Shown piece after piece: positions 1 through 8,584 of a stretch of 32,830 nt of DNA; the stretch's first letter is position 1, and each line of letters starts with the position of its first letter. The notes below the pieces were generated by a model, which was not told the origin of the DNA, did no database searches, and saw only the letters and a list, made by a program, of their open reading frames with translations. The DNA lies in the NCBI RefSeq assembly GCF_002217985.1, contig NZ_BCMI01000026.1, positions 1-32,830 on the forward strand, given 5' to 3'. Origin of the DNA: Secundilactobacillus pentosiphilus (GTDB lineage: Bacteria; Bacillota; Bacilli; Lactobacillales; Lactobacillaceae). Made by a program: the position numbers and the translations under genes.

Positions 1-1
1 A

Positions 2-28
2 TCAGATGAATTATTGTATTTCATCTGA
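2..28. terminator. Inverted repeat at left edge, possible whiA terminator
   Basis: Nine-base arms (TCAGATGAA at 2-10 and TTCATCTGA at 20-28) are perfectly complementary around a 9-nt loop. The repeat lies about 55 nt beyond the whiA stop. The bases that would form a minus-strand T tract fall outside the window, so terminator function is a guess. A further TCATCTGA copy lies at 53-60, inside a small hairpin (50-63) followed by a plus-strand T run at 67-74. Confidence 0.35.
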
Positions 29-83
29 CAACCATAAAGGGATTATCGCAACTCATCTGAGTTCGTCTTTTTTTCATTACTGA

Positions 84-1022
84 CTAGACAACTTTGGCAG
101 TCCGTAAACTGTCCGCATAGTCACTGATCTTACTTAATCGATGGTTGATACCAGACTTTGAAATTGAACCGCTAGGCAGCATTGCACCGAGTTCCTTCAA
201 ACTCACTTCGCGATTAGCAAGGCGTATTTCTGCTACTTCCCTTAACTTCGGCGGTAACTGATCTAACCCAACGGTGGATTGAATGAATTCAATGTTTTCG
301 ATCTGCTTACTGGACGCGTTAGCAACCTTGTCCATATTGGCGTTTTCACAGTTGACTAACCGGTTAACTGAATTACGCATATCCCGCATAATACGCACAT
401 CCTCAAACTTGAGCATGGCACTGGAAGCCCCAATCAAAGACAGAAAATCAGCGATTCTCTCACCCTCTTTAAGGTAGGTGATAAATCCGCCGCGACGAGC
501 CGTGGTTCGGGCGTTTAAATCATAACGATTAATCATTTCAGCAATCATTTGATTGTGGTCTTCGTAAACGGAATAAATCTCTAAATGGTACCGAGATGTT
601 TCGGGGTTGTTGACTGATCCGCCAGCTAAGAACGCTCCCCGTAAATACGAGCGCACCTGTCCGTCATTTTTTAACAGCTCAGGTGAAACTTTCTCAGTTA
701 ACTGGCCGTCCTTAAAAATTCCCAGGTCGGCAAGAACTTTTTCAGTCCCTTGATTCACCCGAACAATGTAAAGATTGTTTTTCTTTAACTTCATTTTACG
801 ACGCACCATCAGTTCACTTTCCACGTCATAAAACTGCTTCAAAAGCTGGTAAATCCGACGTGAAATTGCCGGATTTTCCGTTTGAATGTTGAGTACAAAA
901 TGGTGATTAGAAATTGCAATCGAGCCGTTCATCCGAATCAGCGCAATCAATTCAGCCTTGGCGTTATCCCGATGAACTTCAAGTGTTGTCAGTTCTTTTT
1001 TGACTTCACTAGCAAATGACAT
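84..1022 (-). CDS. whiA: WhiA-family DNA-binding protein
   Basis: WhiA is a conserved Gram-positive protein with an N-terminal LAGLIDADG-homing-endonuclease-like fold and a C-terminal helix-turn-helix. In Firmicutes it is linked to cell division and chromosome segregation and is not known to cut DNA. The 312-residue product begins [12 protein letters not shown], as is typical. Its C-terminal HTH runs from about residue 215 to 300 ([20 protein letters not shown], then GINHRLSKI). An upstream in-frame codon would add seven residues, but that stretch is the Shine-Dalgarno (GGGGAGGT), so the start is the ATG at 1022. It lies 4 nt after yvcK and is the last visible gene of rapZ-yvcK-whiA. The length fits the family. 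Confidence 0.95.
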   Translation of the reverse strand: MSFASEVKKELTTLEVHRDNAKAELIALIRMNGSIAISNHHFVLNIQTENPAISRRIYQLLKQFYDVESELMVRRKMKLKKNNLYIVRVNQGTEKVLADLGIFKDGQLTEKVSPELLKNDGQVRSYLRGAFLAGGSVNNPETSRYHLEIYSVYEDHNQMIAEMINRYDLNARTTARRGGFITYLKEGERIADFLSLIGASSAMLKFEDVRIMRDMRNSVNRLVNCENANMDKVANASSKQIENIEFIQSTVGLDQLPPKLREVAEIRLANREVSLKELGAMLPSGSISKSGINHRLSKISDYADSLRTAKVV

Positions 1023-1026
1023 GGCA

Positions 1027-2037
1027 CTACCTCCCCTCAGCAAACCTCGAAGTCACCTGTCCTAACAGGTTCATTAGTTCGTTTACGACCAATTCGCCGT
1101 TATGGAACGCACCGTTGTCCCTTAATTCCAAGAAATCAGCGGAGATCACCCGACAGCCTTGTTTGCGAAGACCGTGGAAATCATGAACAACTTGGCGTGA
1201 CATTTCGTTCCAGCGCTGGTAATCAATATATTCATCAGGGACCGTTTGGGTGTTAACTAACACGGTATTAATGAAGTTTTGATTTAAATGCTGATTTAAG
1301 ACCCTGACGTGATCAGCATCAGTAAACCTTTCAGTCTCACCCTTTTGGGTCATAATGTTGCAAATATACACCACTTCAGCCTGTGTTTTACGAAGCGCGT
1401 CACCGACGTTACCAATCATCAGGTTGGGCAAAATACTAGTAAATAAGCTACCAGGTCCCAACACGATTTGATCAGCATCCATAATGGCGTCGATCACTTC
1501 GCTAACAGCTTGCGGGGCGATACCCTTGTGCAGACTAGAAGTCACCCAAACGTGCTTGATCAGCTTGTGGGCGGCCGTAATTTCAGACTCACCCGTCATC
1601 GTCGTCCCATCCGAAAACTCAGCGTTAAGCTCTAACGGCTCGTTGGCTGCTGGATAGATGTGCCCATCAACTTGCATAATATCGCAAAGTTCTTGGACGG
1701 CATCAAAAATACCGTGTTTCATTTCCGATAACGCCGCAATAACTAAGTTGCCCAGCGCATGACCGGCAAAAAATTGATCCTTGCTGTCAAATCGATACTG
1801 GAATAATTGCAAAACTAGCGGTGACAACTGTGATAAGGCCACCACAACGTTTCGAATATCACCAGGCGGCACCACGTTGACATAGTTTCGAATAATTCCA
1901 GATGATCCACCATCATCTGCCACAGTAACAACGGCAGTGATGTCTACATCGTGTTTCTTAAGATTACGCAGTATGACTGGCAAACCTGTTCCTCCGCCAA
2001 TCACTACGATCCTAGGTCGATGTCGTTCTTCCATCAT
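1027..2037 (-). CDS. yvcK: YvcK/CofD-like gluconeogenesis factor
   Basis: The product is a 336-residue YvcK-type protein of the CofD-like/UPF0052 family. In Bacillus it binds UDP-sugars and is needed for normal morphology and peptidoglycan synthesis on gluconeogenic carbon sources. The glycine-rich nucleotide-binding loop [12 protein letters not shown] (about residues 10-21), VADDGGSSG (about 39-47) and PGDIRNV (about 58-64) are the family signatures. The gene ends 4 nt before whiA and begins about 2 nt from the rapZ stop, so translation is probably coupled. Two adjacent ATGs (2037, 2034) lie behind AAAGGAAA; which one is used cannot be decided. Confidence 0.94.
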   Translation of the reverse strand: MMEERHRPRIVVIGGGTGLPVILRNLKKHDVDITAVVTVADDGGSSGIIRNYVNVVPPGDIRNVVVALSQLSPLVLQLFQYRFDSKDQFFAGHALGNLVIAALSEMKHGIFDAVQELCDIMQVDGHIYPAANEPLELNAEFSDGTTMTGESEITAAHKLIKHVWVTSSLHKGIAPQAVSEVIDAIMDADQIVLGPGSLFTSILPNLMIGNVGDALRKTQAEVVYICNIMTQKGETERFTDADHVRVLNQHLNQNFINTVLVNTQTVPDEYIDYQRWNEMSRQVVHDFHGLRKQGCRVISADFLELRDNGAFHNGELVVNELMNLLGQVTSRFAEGR

Positions 2038-2039
2038 AG

Positions 2040-2918
2040 TTAATTTGTTTCCTTTCGCTTTGAAATATCACGGTGGGTAATATGCACGGGATATTTTTCT
2101 CCCAGGGCGTTCCCAAGCCGTTCAGCTAGTGCAACTGACCGGTGCTGGCCGCCAGTACAGCCAATGGCCACGGTCAAGTTATTCTTTCCTTCCCGTTTAT
2201 AGCCAGGCATGATCGATTCAAGTAACCCCAAAAATTGCTTATAAAAAGCTTCCGTTTCAGGCTGCTTCATCACGTAGTCATAGACGGGCTGATCAACACC
2301 GGTTAAATTCTTTAATTCTGGTTTATAGTATGGATTAGGCAAAAAACGCACATCCATCACAATATCAGCGTCAATTGGCAACCCGTACTTAAACCCAAAC
2401 GACATCAGTTCAATATGAAACTTCTCAATATCGCCAGCTTCAAAATTATGGAAAATTTCTTCACGCAGTTTACGCGGCGACAACTCAGTGGTATTGATTA
2501 CCAGCTGTGCCGCTTGCTTAAGTGGCGCTAATAGCTTGCGTTCGGCTTTAATGCCATCCACCACTCTGCCATTACGCGCCAGCGGATGTGAACGACGGGT
2601 TTCCTTATAACGCGAAACTAAAGTTTCATCATCAGCATCTAAAAAGACGATTTGCGCTGCATCTGATCGGTTTAGATTCGAAATATCATCCGTCATTTGG
2701 ACAATTTCATCATAAAAGGCCTTCGCACGCAGGTCGATAACAACGGCAACTTTCTTGATTTTGCCAGTTTCTCGAACCAGTTCCCAGAACTTATTCATTA
2801 ACGACGGTGGCATATTATCAATACAAAAATACCCCAGGTCTTCAAAAGCCTGCATGGCAACTGTTTTACCAGCACCGCTCATTCCAGAAATAATGACCAG
2901 TTGCACATCATTGTTCAT
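2040..2918 (-). CDS. rapZ: RapZ/YvcJ nucleotide-binding protein
   Basis: The product is a P-loop ATPase/GTPase of the RapZ (YvcJ) family. In E. coli RapZ is an RNA adaptor controlling glmS through small RNAs. In Bacillus YvcJ binds and hydrolyses nucleotides and affects competence. The 292-residue protein has Walker A GMSGAGKT at residues 12-19. It also carries the C-terminal family block [16 protein letters not shown] near residue 260. The chosen ATG at 2918 follows GGGAGAT with good spacing; upstream in-frame starts would overlap that site. It heads the rapZ-yvcK-whiA operon. Confidence 0.94.
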   Translation of the reverse strand: MNNDVQLVIISGMSGAGKTVAMQAFEDLGYFCIDNMPPSLMNKFWELVRETGKIKKVAVVIDLRAKAFYDEIVQMTDDISNLNRSDAAQIVFLDADDETLVSRYKETRRSHPLARNGRVVDGIKAERKLLAPLKQAAQLVINTTELSPRKLREEIFHNFEAGDIEKFHIELMSFGFKYGLPIDADIVMDVRFLPNPYYKPELKNLTGVDQPVYDYVMKQPETEAFYKQFLGLLESIMPGYKREGKNNLTVAIGCTGGQHRSVALAERLGNALGEKYPVHITHRDISKRKETN

Positions 2919-2955
2919 CGTTCTATCTCCCATCAATCAAATCAATCATTTAAAC

Positions 2956-2984
2956 ATTTTAACACACCAGGCGTTCCATTACTA
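2956..2984 (-). promoter_or_regulatory. Candidate extended -10 promoter for rapZ-yvcK-whiA
   Basis: On the minus strand TGTTAAAAT (2964-2956) reads as an extended -10 element (TGn plus TAAAAT). It lies about 40 nt upstream of the rapZ start. The -35 position (TAGTAA) is poor. It is the best candidate between the DUF308 terminator and rapZ. Confidence 0.4.
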
Positions 2985-3005
2985 ATTTCAACCGGGTGTT
3001 TTGCC

Positions 3006-3034
3006 AAAAAAATAACTGCCAGAGTCTTTGGCAG
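3006..3034 (-). terminator. Intrinsic terminator after the DUF308 gene
   Basis: CTGCCA (3016-3021) pairs with TGGCAG (3029-3034). On the minus strand the hairpin is followed by TTATTTTTTT. It starts about 17 nt beyond the DUF308 stop and separates that gene from rapZ. Confidence 0.8.
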
Positions 3035-3051
3035 CACTTTTGCTTTTTTAT

Positions 3052-3588
3052 TTACCGTCTTGCAAATGCCAAAATAATGGCATTAATACCAAAAATAATT
3101 AAGTAAAGACCAATCAGCCACGTGACGGATACCATCGCAATCACTGGGTTAATCAGCAACAAGATCCCTAACAGCAGTGACAAGCTATCCAAAATAATTG
3201 ACGCCACGAAATAACCGGTACCAAAGTCACGTAAATGACCAACAACCACTAACCTCTCAACGGCGTCAATGATAAACCAAAAAGCAACCACGTATCCCAG
3301 AACCACAATGCCGCTACTGGGCTTAATAATAAAGAAAAGCCCAATCAGTAAATCAATCATGGCAAAAATAAGCGCGGCGTTGGCCCAGTTACCGACAAAA
3401 TCACGTAGTCTAGCCACACCGGATAAGGTCGTCAGTCCACTAAGTATCGCTAAAAAACCAAAGAGCACTGCGATCGCTGTCAAACTCACCTTCGGTAGCC
3501 CGACCACTACGTAAGCTGCAACTAAGCTTAAAACACCAGTAATGAATTCGTGCCAATCAAATCCCCATCGGGGCCGCAAACTAAACAT
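3052..3588 (-). CDS. HdeD/DUF308 family membrane protein
   Basis: The product is a small polytopic membrane protein of 178 residues. It has about six hydrophobic helices in pairs, beginning after a short charged N terminus (MFSLRPRWGFDWHEF), which is the DUF308/HdeD pattern. HdeD is linked to acid resistance in E. coli; the role in lactobacilli is not established. An in-frame ATG at 3624 would add 12 residues. However, the ATG at 3588 is preceded by TAGGAG at 8 nt, and 3624 coincides with the expected transcription start of the promoter at 3631-3659. The gene is monocistronic, with its own promoter and terminator, between rapZ and a lysR-type gene. Confidence 0.82.
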   Translation of the reverse strand: MFSLRPRWGFDWHEFITGVLSLVAAYVVVGLPKVSLTAIAVLFGFLAILSGLTTLSGVARLRDFVGNWANAALIFAMIDLLIGLFFIIKPSSGIVVLGYVVAFWFIIDAVERLVVVGHLRDFGTGYFVASIILDSLSLLLGILLLINPVIAMVSVTWLIGLYLIIFGINAIILAFARR

Positions 3589-3630
3589 ATCCCACACTCC
3601 TACTCTGTATAGACTGATTCTCATACGTCA

Positions 3631-3659
3631 ATCATAGCGATTGTGACGGATAAGGGCAA
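3631..3659 (-). promoter_or_regulatory. Sigma-A promoter of the DUF308 gene
   Basis: The minus strand reads TTGCCC (3659-3654), a 17-nt spacer, and TATGAT (3636-3631). The expected start point near 3624 leaves a leader of about 36 nt that carries the TAGGAG ribosome site. Confidence 0.65.
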
Positions 3660-3678
3660 CTCATGGTGAAAAATTCCG

Positions 3679-4500
3679 TTACGGCTGCAAGATGACTTGG
3701 CTGAGCACGTTTCTCAAATCTGCCAGCTGGGCGTTGGGCTGCTGATCCAAACCAATCAAGTAAAAATGGCGGTGATACTGACTGCTTAACGGTTGACGGG
3801 ATACTTGATCAGGTAGTATTCCCTCAGACATCAAGGTTTTACCAATACCGTTAGTCAGCAATCCAATAATACTTTGGTTGCTATCGACAACGAGTGTTTG
3901 CTGCGGCACGATCCCCTGTTCATGTATATACGCCTCGGTATAGTGCCGCACACCTGAACCAGGTTCGCGTAATAGCCACAGCCTTTCATCGGCATGGCCC
4001 GCTAAAACCAGCTGATCACCAGGAAGTTCCGTTTGCAAAACGTAGTCGGCGACGATTGGCTTCTCAATGATGCCGTAAGCAACTTGGCGATCAACCACGG
4101 CTTGAAGAATACTTTCTGAATTCATCGTTTTAATTTCAAATTGAAACCTTAAATCTGCTAATAACAGTTTGATCACTTTGGGCAATAACTCTACCGAAGT
4201 TGTTTGAGAAAAGCCTAGGACAACCTTAATTTGCGGCTGTTCAGCCGATTGTTTAAGCTGCTCGTAGCCTTGCTCCCACGTACGCCGCAGTTGTTCAGCA
4301 GTACTAAAAAGCTTAGCAGCTGCTAAGGTCGGCTGAACTTGGCGATGCCCACTGCGGTCAAACAAACTGACGCCCAGTTGCTTTTCCAGTTGATTAATTT
4401 GTACGGAAACACTTGGCTGAGAAATAAATAACTGCTTAGCAGCCAACGAAAAATTTCTGGTTTCATAAACCGCCATAAAAGTCACTAAAAGTTTATCCAC
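3679..4500 (-). CDS. LysR-family transcriptional regulator
   Basis: The product is a LysR-type regulator of 273 residues. The N-terminal winged HTH (about residues 1-60) reads FMAVYETRNFSLAAKQLF, then SQPSVSVQINQLEKQLG and LFDRSG. A co-inducer-binding domain follows. The start is GTG at 4500, preceded by AGGAGAAG; a further upstream TTG (4518) would lie ahead of that site. It diverges from a YeiH-type transporter with a 115-nt gap, the arrangement seen for CysL/YeiE-like regulators, which control the adjacent permease in several bacteria. That it regulates the neighbour is an inference. The inducer is unknown; a sulfur compound is possible by analogy. Confidence 0.88.
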   Translation of the reverse strand: MDKLLVTFMAVYETRNFSLAAKQLFISQPSVSVQINQLEKQLGVSLFDRSGHRQVQPTLAAAKLFSTAEQLRRTWEQGYEQLKQSAEQPQIKVVLGFSQTTSVELLPKVIKLLLADLRFQFEIKTMNSESILQAVVDRQVAYGIIEKPIVADYVLQTELPGDQLVLAGHADERLWLLREPGSGVRHYTEAYIHEQGIVPQQTLVVDSNQSIIGLLTNGIGKTLMSEGILPDQVSRQPLSSQYHRHFYLIGLDQQPNAQLADLRNVLSQVILQP

Positions 4501-4528
4501 GTTGTCTTCTCCTATCAATTAAGATTTT

Positions 4529-4543
4529 TAATAGAATCTATTA
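4529..4543. promoter_or_regulatory. Candidate LysR operator (15-bp palindrome)
   Basis: TAATAGA-A-TCTATTA has perfect 7-base arms. It sits 28 nt upstream of the lysR GTG and about 72 nt upstream of the transporter ATG, in the divergent intergenic region where LysR regulators usually bind. The palindrome is seen in the sequence; protein binding is inferred. Confidence 0.5.
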
Positions 4544-4577
4544 TTATTTAGTATTTTATTAATGGTACAAGGTTCTG

Positions 4578-4583
4578 TATACT
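4578..4583 (+). promoter_or_regulatory. Candidate -10 element of the YeiH-type gene
   Basis: TATACT lies 32 nt upstream of the ATG. The -35 position 17 nt further up (TTTATT) is weak, as expected for a promoter that needs an activator bound near the palindrome at 4529-4543. Confidence 0.4.
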
Positions 4584-4615
4584 TCATCAAGTATTAAAAG
4601 GGAGGAAAACGATTT

Positions 4616-5620
4616 ATGAAGCCGGAACGTGCCGTTTTACCAGGACTCATACTCAGTCTTATCATCGCCATTATAAGTCAGTTAATCAATTCATTTTTAA
4701 TCAAGGGGATTGGTGCCCCAACCGTTGCCCTACTGATCGGTATCCTGCTGGGAAATACCATTATCCGCCAGCCCATGTGGCAAAGCGGTACTGCTTGGGC
4801 TGAAAAACGACTGTTAGAATACTCGGTACTGCTGCTTGGTGCCACCATCACTTTTCAGACCATCCGTGAACTGCGTCTAACCGGGATAGCTTTCATCTTA
4901 TTGCAAATGACCATTACTATTTGCGGCGCCCTATTTCTCGGCAAGCTGCTGCATTTTTCAGAAGGGATGACCTTGTTGATGGCCGGTGGAAACGCCGTCT
5001 GCGGTTCTTCGGCAATTGCGGCAATCACCCCAGCCATCGAAGCCAAGGATGAAGAAAAGCGTTTGGCCGTCACCCTGGTCAACCTGATGGGAACCATTTT
5101 AATGCTCACTTTGCCAGTTATCAGTTTGCTCGCCTTTCATCACAATAACTTTTTGCGTGGGGCTTTAATTGGCGGCACCGTTCAGTCAGTGGGTCAAGTC
5201 ATTGCCAGTGCAACCATGGTCAACCAGCCCACGACGACTTACGCCACGCTGTTTAAAATTCTCCGTATCGTCATGCTGGTGGCGGTCGTCATCATTTTTA
5301 GTCGTATTCACCAGCATCATCAGTCTGAGCAAGGCGTTGAAGCCACGGTTCAAAATAGTTGGCGGCGAGCTTTACCATGGTACGTCATTGGTTTTGTCGT
5401 GCTGTGTGCACTCAACTCCTGGTTTGCCTTTAATCCCGCAATTTCAGGCCTAGCTCACGGCTTATCCGGCTGGTGTGAGGTGACCGCTTTAGCTGCCATT
5501 GGTCTGCGGCTAAACTTTGCCGCGTTCGTTAAAGCCGGTAAAAAGCTGGCACTTTACGGCGGCGGTTTGCTGATCGTTCAAGTTGTCAGTGCGCTGATAT
5601 TGATAACGGTTTTACTTTAA
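4616..5620 (+). CDS. YeiH family putative sulfate exporter / permease
   Basis: The product is a polytopic inner-membrane protein of 334 residues with about nine to ten hydrophobic helices, matching the YeiH (PF03601) family. Conserved-looking stretches include LLIGILLGN near residue 40, LLLGATITFQTIRE near residue 75, and GGNAVCGSSAIAAITPAI near residues 122-140. Family members are annotated as putative sulfate exporters, but substrates are poorly tested. The start ATG follows GGGAGGA with 8-nt spacing. It is transcribed divergently from a lysR gene, its probable regulator. It converges on uvrA across a shared terminator. It is one of two plus-strand genes in the window. Confidence 0.85.
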   Translation: MKPERAVLPGLILSLIIAIISQLINSFLIKGIGAPTVALLIGILLGNTIIRQPMWQSGTAWAEKRLLEYSVLLLGATITFQTIRELRLTGIAFILLQMTITICGALFLGKLLHFSEGMTLLMAGGNAVCGSSAIAAITPAIEAKDEEKRLAVTLVNLMGTILMLTLPVISLLAFHHNNFLRGALIGGTVQSVGQVIASATMVNQPTTTYATLFKILRIVMLVAVVIIFSRIHQHHQSEQGVEATVQNSWRRALPWYVIGFVVLCALNSWFAFNPAISGLAHGLSGWCEVTALAAIGLRLNFAAFVKAGKKLALYGGGLLIVQVVSALILITVLL

Positions 5621-5640
5621 TCATTAAATCGCTAATTTAA

Positions 5641-5692
5641 GTAAACAAAAGCGTTCCAGAATTTTGATAAATTCCGGAACGCTTTTGTTTAC
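5641..5692. terminator. Bidirectional terminator between yeiH-type gene and uvrA
   Basis: Arms of 17 bases (5641-5657 and 5676-5692) are perfectly complementary. A single A/C mismatch then separates them from six more pairs (5659-5664 with 5669-5674) around the loop TGAT. Because the arms begin or end in A/T-rich runs, the hairpin can end transcription from both convergent genes. Confidence 0.85.
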
Positions 5693-5699
5693 TTTACGT

Positions 5700-8567
5700 T
5701 TACTTTGCTTTCACTGCTTCTGCCTTCTGGGCTTTCGCCATCCGTTGCTTATCTCGTTCCAGTACCGGCCCTAAATACTGACCCGTGTAGCTGGCCTTAA
5801 CTTGAGCAATCTCTTCGGGGGTTCCAGTAGCCACGACTTGGCCGCCGCCGTCACCGCCTTCCGGACCTAAATCGATCAAATAATCTGCGGTCTTAATCAC
5901 GTCTAAATTATGTTCAATAATTAAAACTGTATTGCCGTTATCGACTAAGCGGTGTAAGACCTCCAGCAGACGCTTGATATCATCCGTGTGTAAGCCGGTA
6001 GTTGGCTCATCAAGAATATAAAAGTTCTTGCCATTGGCCTTCTTCTGCAATTCAGCAGCCAGCTTCATCCGTTGTGCTTCACCACCCGATAAGGTGGTTG
6101 CGGGCTGGCCTAAAGTAACGTAACCCAAGCCCACGTCATGAATCGTTTGCAGCTTCCGGGTGATCTTGGGGATGGCACTAAAGAAGTCCAGCGCCTGATC
6201 CACTGTCATATTCAACACGTTAGCAATGTTCTTACCCTTATACTCCACTTCCAGGGTCTCTGAGTTGTAACGGCTGCCATGACACACCTCACAAGGCACG
6301 TATACATCAGGCAGAAAGTTCATTTCAATCTTTAAAATACCATCACCATGGCAGGCTTCACAGCGTCCACCCTTGACGTTAAAACTAAAATGGCCCTTCT
6401 GATAGCCGCGCATCTTGGCCTCAGTGGTTTGAGCAAACAAGCCCCGAATATCATCGAATACGCCGGTATACGTTGCGGGATTACTGCGAGGCGTCCGGCC
6501 AATTGGGCTTTGATCAATGTTGACGATCTTCTCAATATTCTTAACACCGCTAACGGATTTATACTTACCCGGTTTTTCGGAATTATGGTTCAGTTTCTGA
6601 GCGAGTGCCCGCTTTAAAATCGTGTTGACCAGCGTGGACTTGCCAGACCCCGAAACACCGGTGACCACCACAAACTCCCCTAACGGAAAATCAACGGTAA
6701 TATCCTTCAGATTGTTTTCAGCCGCCCCGGTAATGCGAATCTTTTTGCCGTTACCCTGACGCCGCTGAGTTGGTACCGGTATAAATTTTTTGCCGGATAA
6801 ATACTGACCAGTTAACGATTTTTTAACCCGCGCAACTTGTTTAGGTGTCCCGGCTGCCATCACTTTACCGCCATCTGCTCCCGCACCCGGTCCAATATCA
6901 ATTAAATAGTCGGCTGCCCGCATAGTGTCCTCATCGTGTTCTACAACAATTAACGTATTCCCCAAATCACGCATCTTCTTTAAAGAAGCAATCAGCCGGT
7001 CATTATCCCGTTGATGCAACCCGATGGACGGTTCATCTAAAATATAAAGCACCCCAGATAGGTTAGAGCCAATCTGCGTTGCCAAGCGGATCCGCTGGGC
7101 TTCTCCACCCGACAATGTTCGGGCGGAACGGCTCAGCGTCAGGTAATCTAAACCCACGTTTTCTAAGAACGTCAATCGATCACGAATTTCCTTTAAGATG
7201 GGTTTCGCAATCGTTTCATTTTGTTCACTAAAGTGTAATTTTTCGAAGAAGGGCAGTTCCTTACTAATCGCTAGGTCAGAAACCTCACCGATATGATGAC
7301 CGCCGATCTTAACGGCTAAGGCCTTACGGTTCAGACGATAGCCATGGCAAGTCTGGCAGGTTAACTCACGGAAATACTGCTGCATCTTGCCCTGAGTAAA
7401 GTCTGAGCCGTTATGATAGCGACGCTCCACATTGTTAATGACCCCTTCAAATGGGGCGTCCGTTTCCCGAACTCCACCAAAATCACTATCCAAAACAAAG
7501 TGATAATTCTTTCCCTTTGATCCGTAAAGGACAAACTGCTGTGCCGCTTCAGGTAATTTTTCCCAGGGCGTGTCCATGTCGATCTTAGCCTGTTCACAGG
7601 CTTGACGCAGCATCTCTGGATAGTATTTTGAACTCGAATCCCACGGTGCAACGGCTCCTTCACGCAGGCTCTTAGTCGTATCGGGAACGATCAAATCCGG
7701 ATCCACTTCCATCTTCATACCCAATCCATCACAATCTGGACAAGCCCCAAACGGTGCGTTAAACGAGAATAGCCGCGGCTCAAGTTCACCCACGGTAAAC
7801 CCGCAGACTGGGCAGGCATAGTGTTCGGAAAACATGATGGGATCGCCATCAATTAAATCAGCAACGGCATAACCGCCGCTTAATCGCAAGGCTGCTTCAA
7901 ATGAATCGAATAGCCGGGAACGAATCCCCTGCTTCACGATAATTCGGTCAACAACAATATCAATTGAATGCATCTGGTTTTTATTCAAATCAATTTCTTC
8001 ATCAACGTCGTGAACCTTGCCGTCAATGCGGACCCGCACAAACCCTTCACGCTTGATTTTATCAAAGACTTTTTTATGCTGGCCCTTTTTCTCCCGGACG
8101 ATTGGTGACAAGATTTGCAGCTTAGTTCGTTCCGGCAGTTCAAGAACCCGGTCAACCATCTGTTCAACGGATTGACTGGAAATCTCGGTCCCATCGTTAG
8201 GACAAATGGGTGTCCCTACCCGGGCCCATAGCAATCGGAGGTAGTCGTTAATTTCGGTAACGGTTCCTACCGTGGACCGCGGGTTCTTAGAGGTAGTCTT
8301 TTGATCAATAGAAATTGCCGGTGAAAGCCCGTCAATAGAATCGACGTCAGGCTTATCCATCTGGCCTAAAAACTGACGGGCATAGGCTGAAAGGCTTTGG
8401 ACATAACGTCTTTGACCCTCAGCGTATAACGTATCAAACGCCAGGGAACTCTTTCCAGAACCGGACAAGCCGGTCATTACTACCAGCTTATTCTTTGGAA
8501 TTTTGACGTTAATATTTTTTAAGTTATGGGCTCTGGCCCCGTGAATATCAATATAATCGTTTACCAA
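5700..8567 (-). CDS. uvrA: UvrABC excinuclease subunit A
   Basis: UvrA is the damage-recognition ATPase of nucleotide excision repair. It dimerises, scans DNA and loads UvrB. The 955-residue protein shows both ABC modules. The first Walker A is GLSGSGKS at residues 33-40, and a second GVSGSGKST lies near residue 640. Two LSGGEAQR signatures are visible. Zinc-finger cysteines appear in CPVCG/CPDCDG (first half) and CEACHGDG/CEVCHG (second half). The start is TTG at 8567 behind AAGGGGG, 17 nt after uvrB, so the two form an operon. A small variant is RRYVQSLSAYARQ, where Glu is more usual at the Gln position. The gene ends against a bidirectional terminator. Confidence 0.97.
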   Translation of the reverse strand: MVNDYIDIHGARAHNLKNINVKIPKNKLVVMTGLSGSGKSSLAFDTLYAEGQRRYVQSLSAYARQFLGQMDKPDVDSIDGLSPAISIDQKTTSKNPRSTVGTVTEINDYLRLLWARVGTPICPNDGTEISSQSVEQMVDRVLELPERTKLQILSPIVREKKGQHKKVFDKIKREGFVRVRIDGKVHDVDEEIDLNKNQMHSIDIVVDRIIVKQGIRSRLFDSFEAALRLSGGYAVADLIDGDPIMFSEHYACPVCGFTVGELEPRLFSFNAPFGACPDCDGLGMKMEVDPDLIVPDTTKSLREGAVAPWDSSSKYYPEMLRQACEQAKIDMDTPWEKLPEAAQQFVLYGSKGKNYHFVLDSDFGGVRETDAPFEGVINNVERRYHNGSDFTQGKMQQYFRELTCQTCHGYRLNRKALAVKIGGHHIGEVSDLAISKELPFFEKLHFSEQNETIAKPILKEIRDRLTFLENVGLDYLTLSRSARTLSGGEAQRIRLATQIGSNLSGVLYILDEPSIGLHQRDNDRLIASLKKMRDLGNTLIVVEHDEDTMRAADYLIDIGPGAGADGGKVMAAGTPKQVARVKKSLTGQYLSGKKFIPVPTQRRQGNGKKIRITGAAENNLKDITVDFPLGEFVVVTGVSGSGKSTLVNTILKRALAQKLNHNSEKPGKYKSVSGVKNIEKIVNIDQSPIGRTPRSNPATYTGVFDDIRGLFAQTTEAKMRGYQKGHFSFNVKGGRCEACHGDGILKIEMNFLPDVYVPCEVCHGSRYNSETLEVEYKGKNIANVLNMTVDQALDFFSAIPKITRKLQTIHDVGLGYVTLGQPATTLSGGEAQRMKLAAELQKKANGKNFYILDEPTTGLHTDDIKRLLEVLHRLVDNGNTVLIIEHNLDVIKTADYLIDLGPEGGDGGGQVVATGTPEEIAQVKASYTGQYLGPVLERDKQRMAKAQKAEAVKAK

Positions 8568-8584
8568 AAACTATGTCCCCCTTA

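Noticed and set aside
5641-5692. Long inverted repeat as a mobile-element end or attachment site
   Set aside because: Its place between two convergent genes and hairpin geometry fit a shared terminator, and no target duplication is visible.
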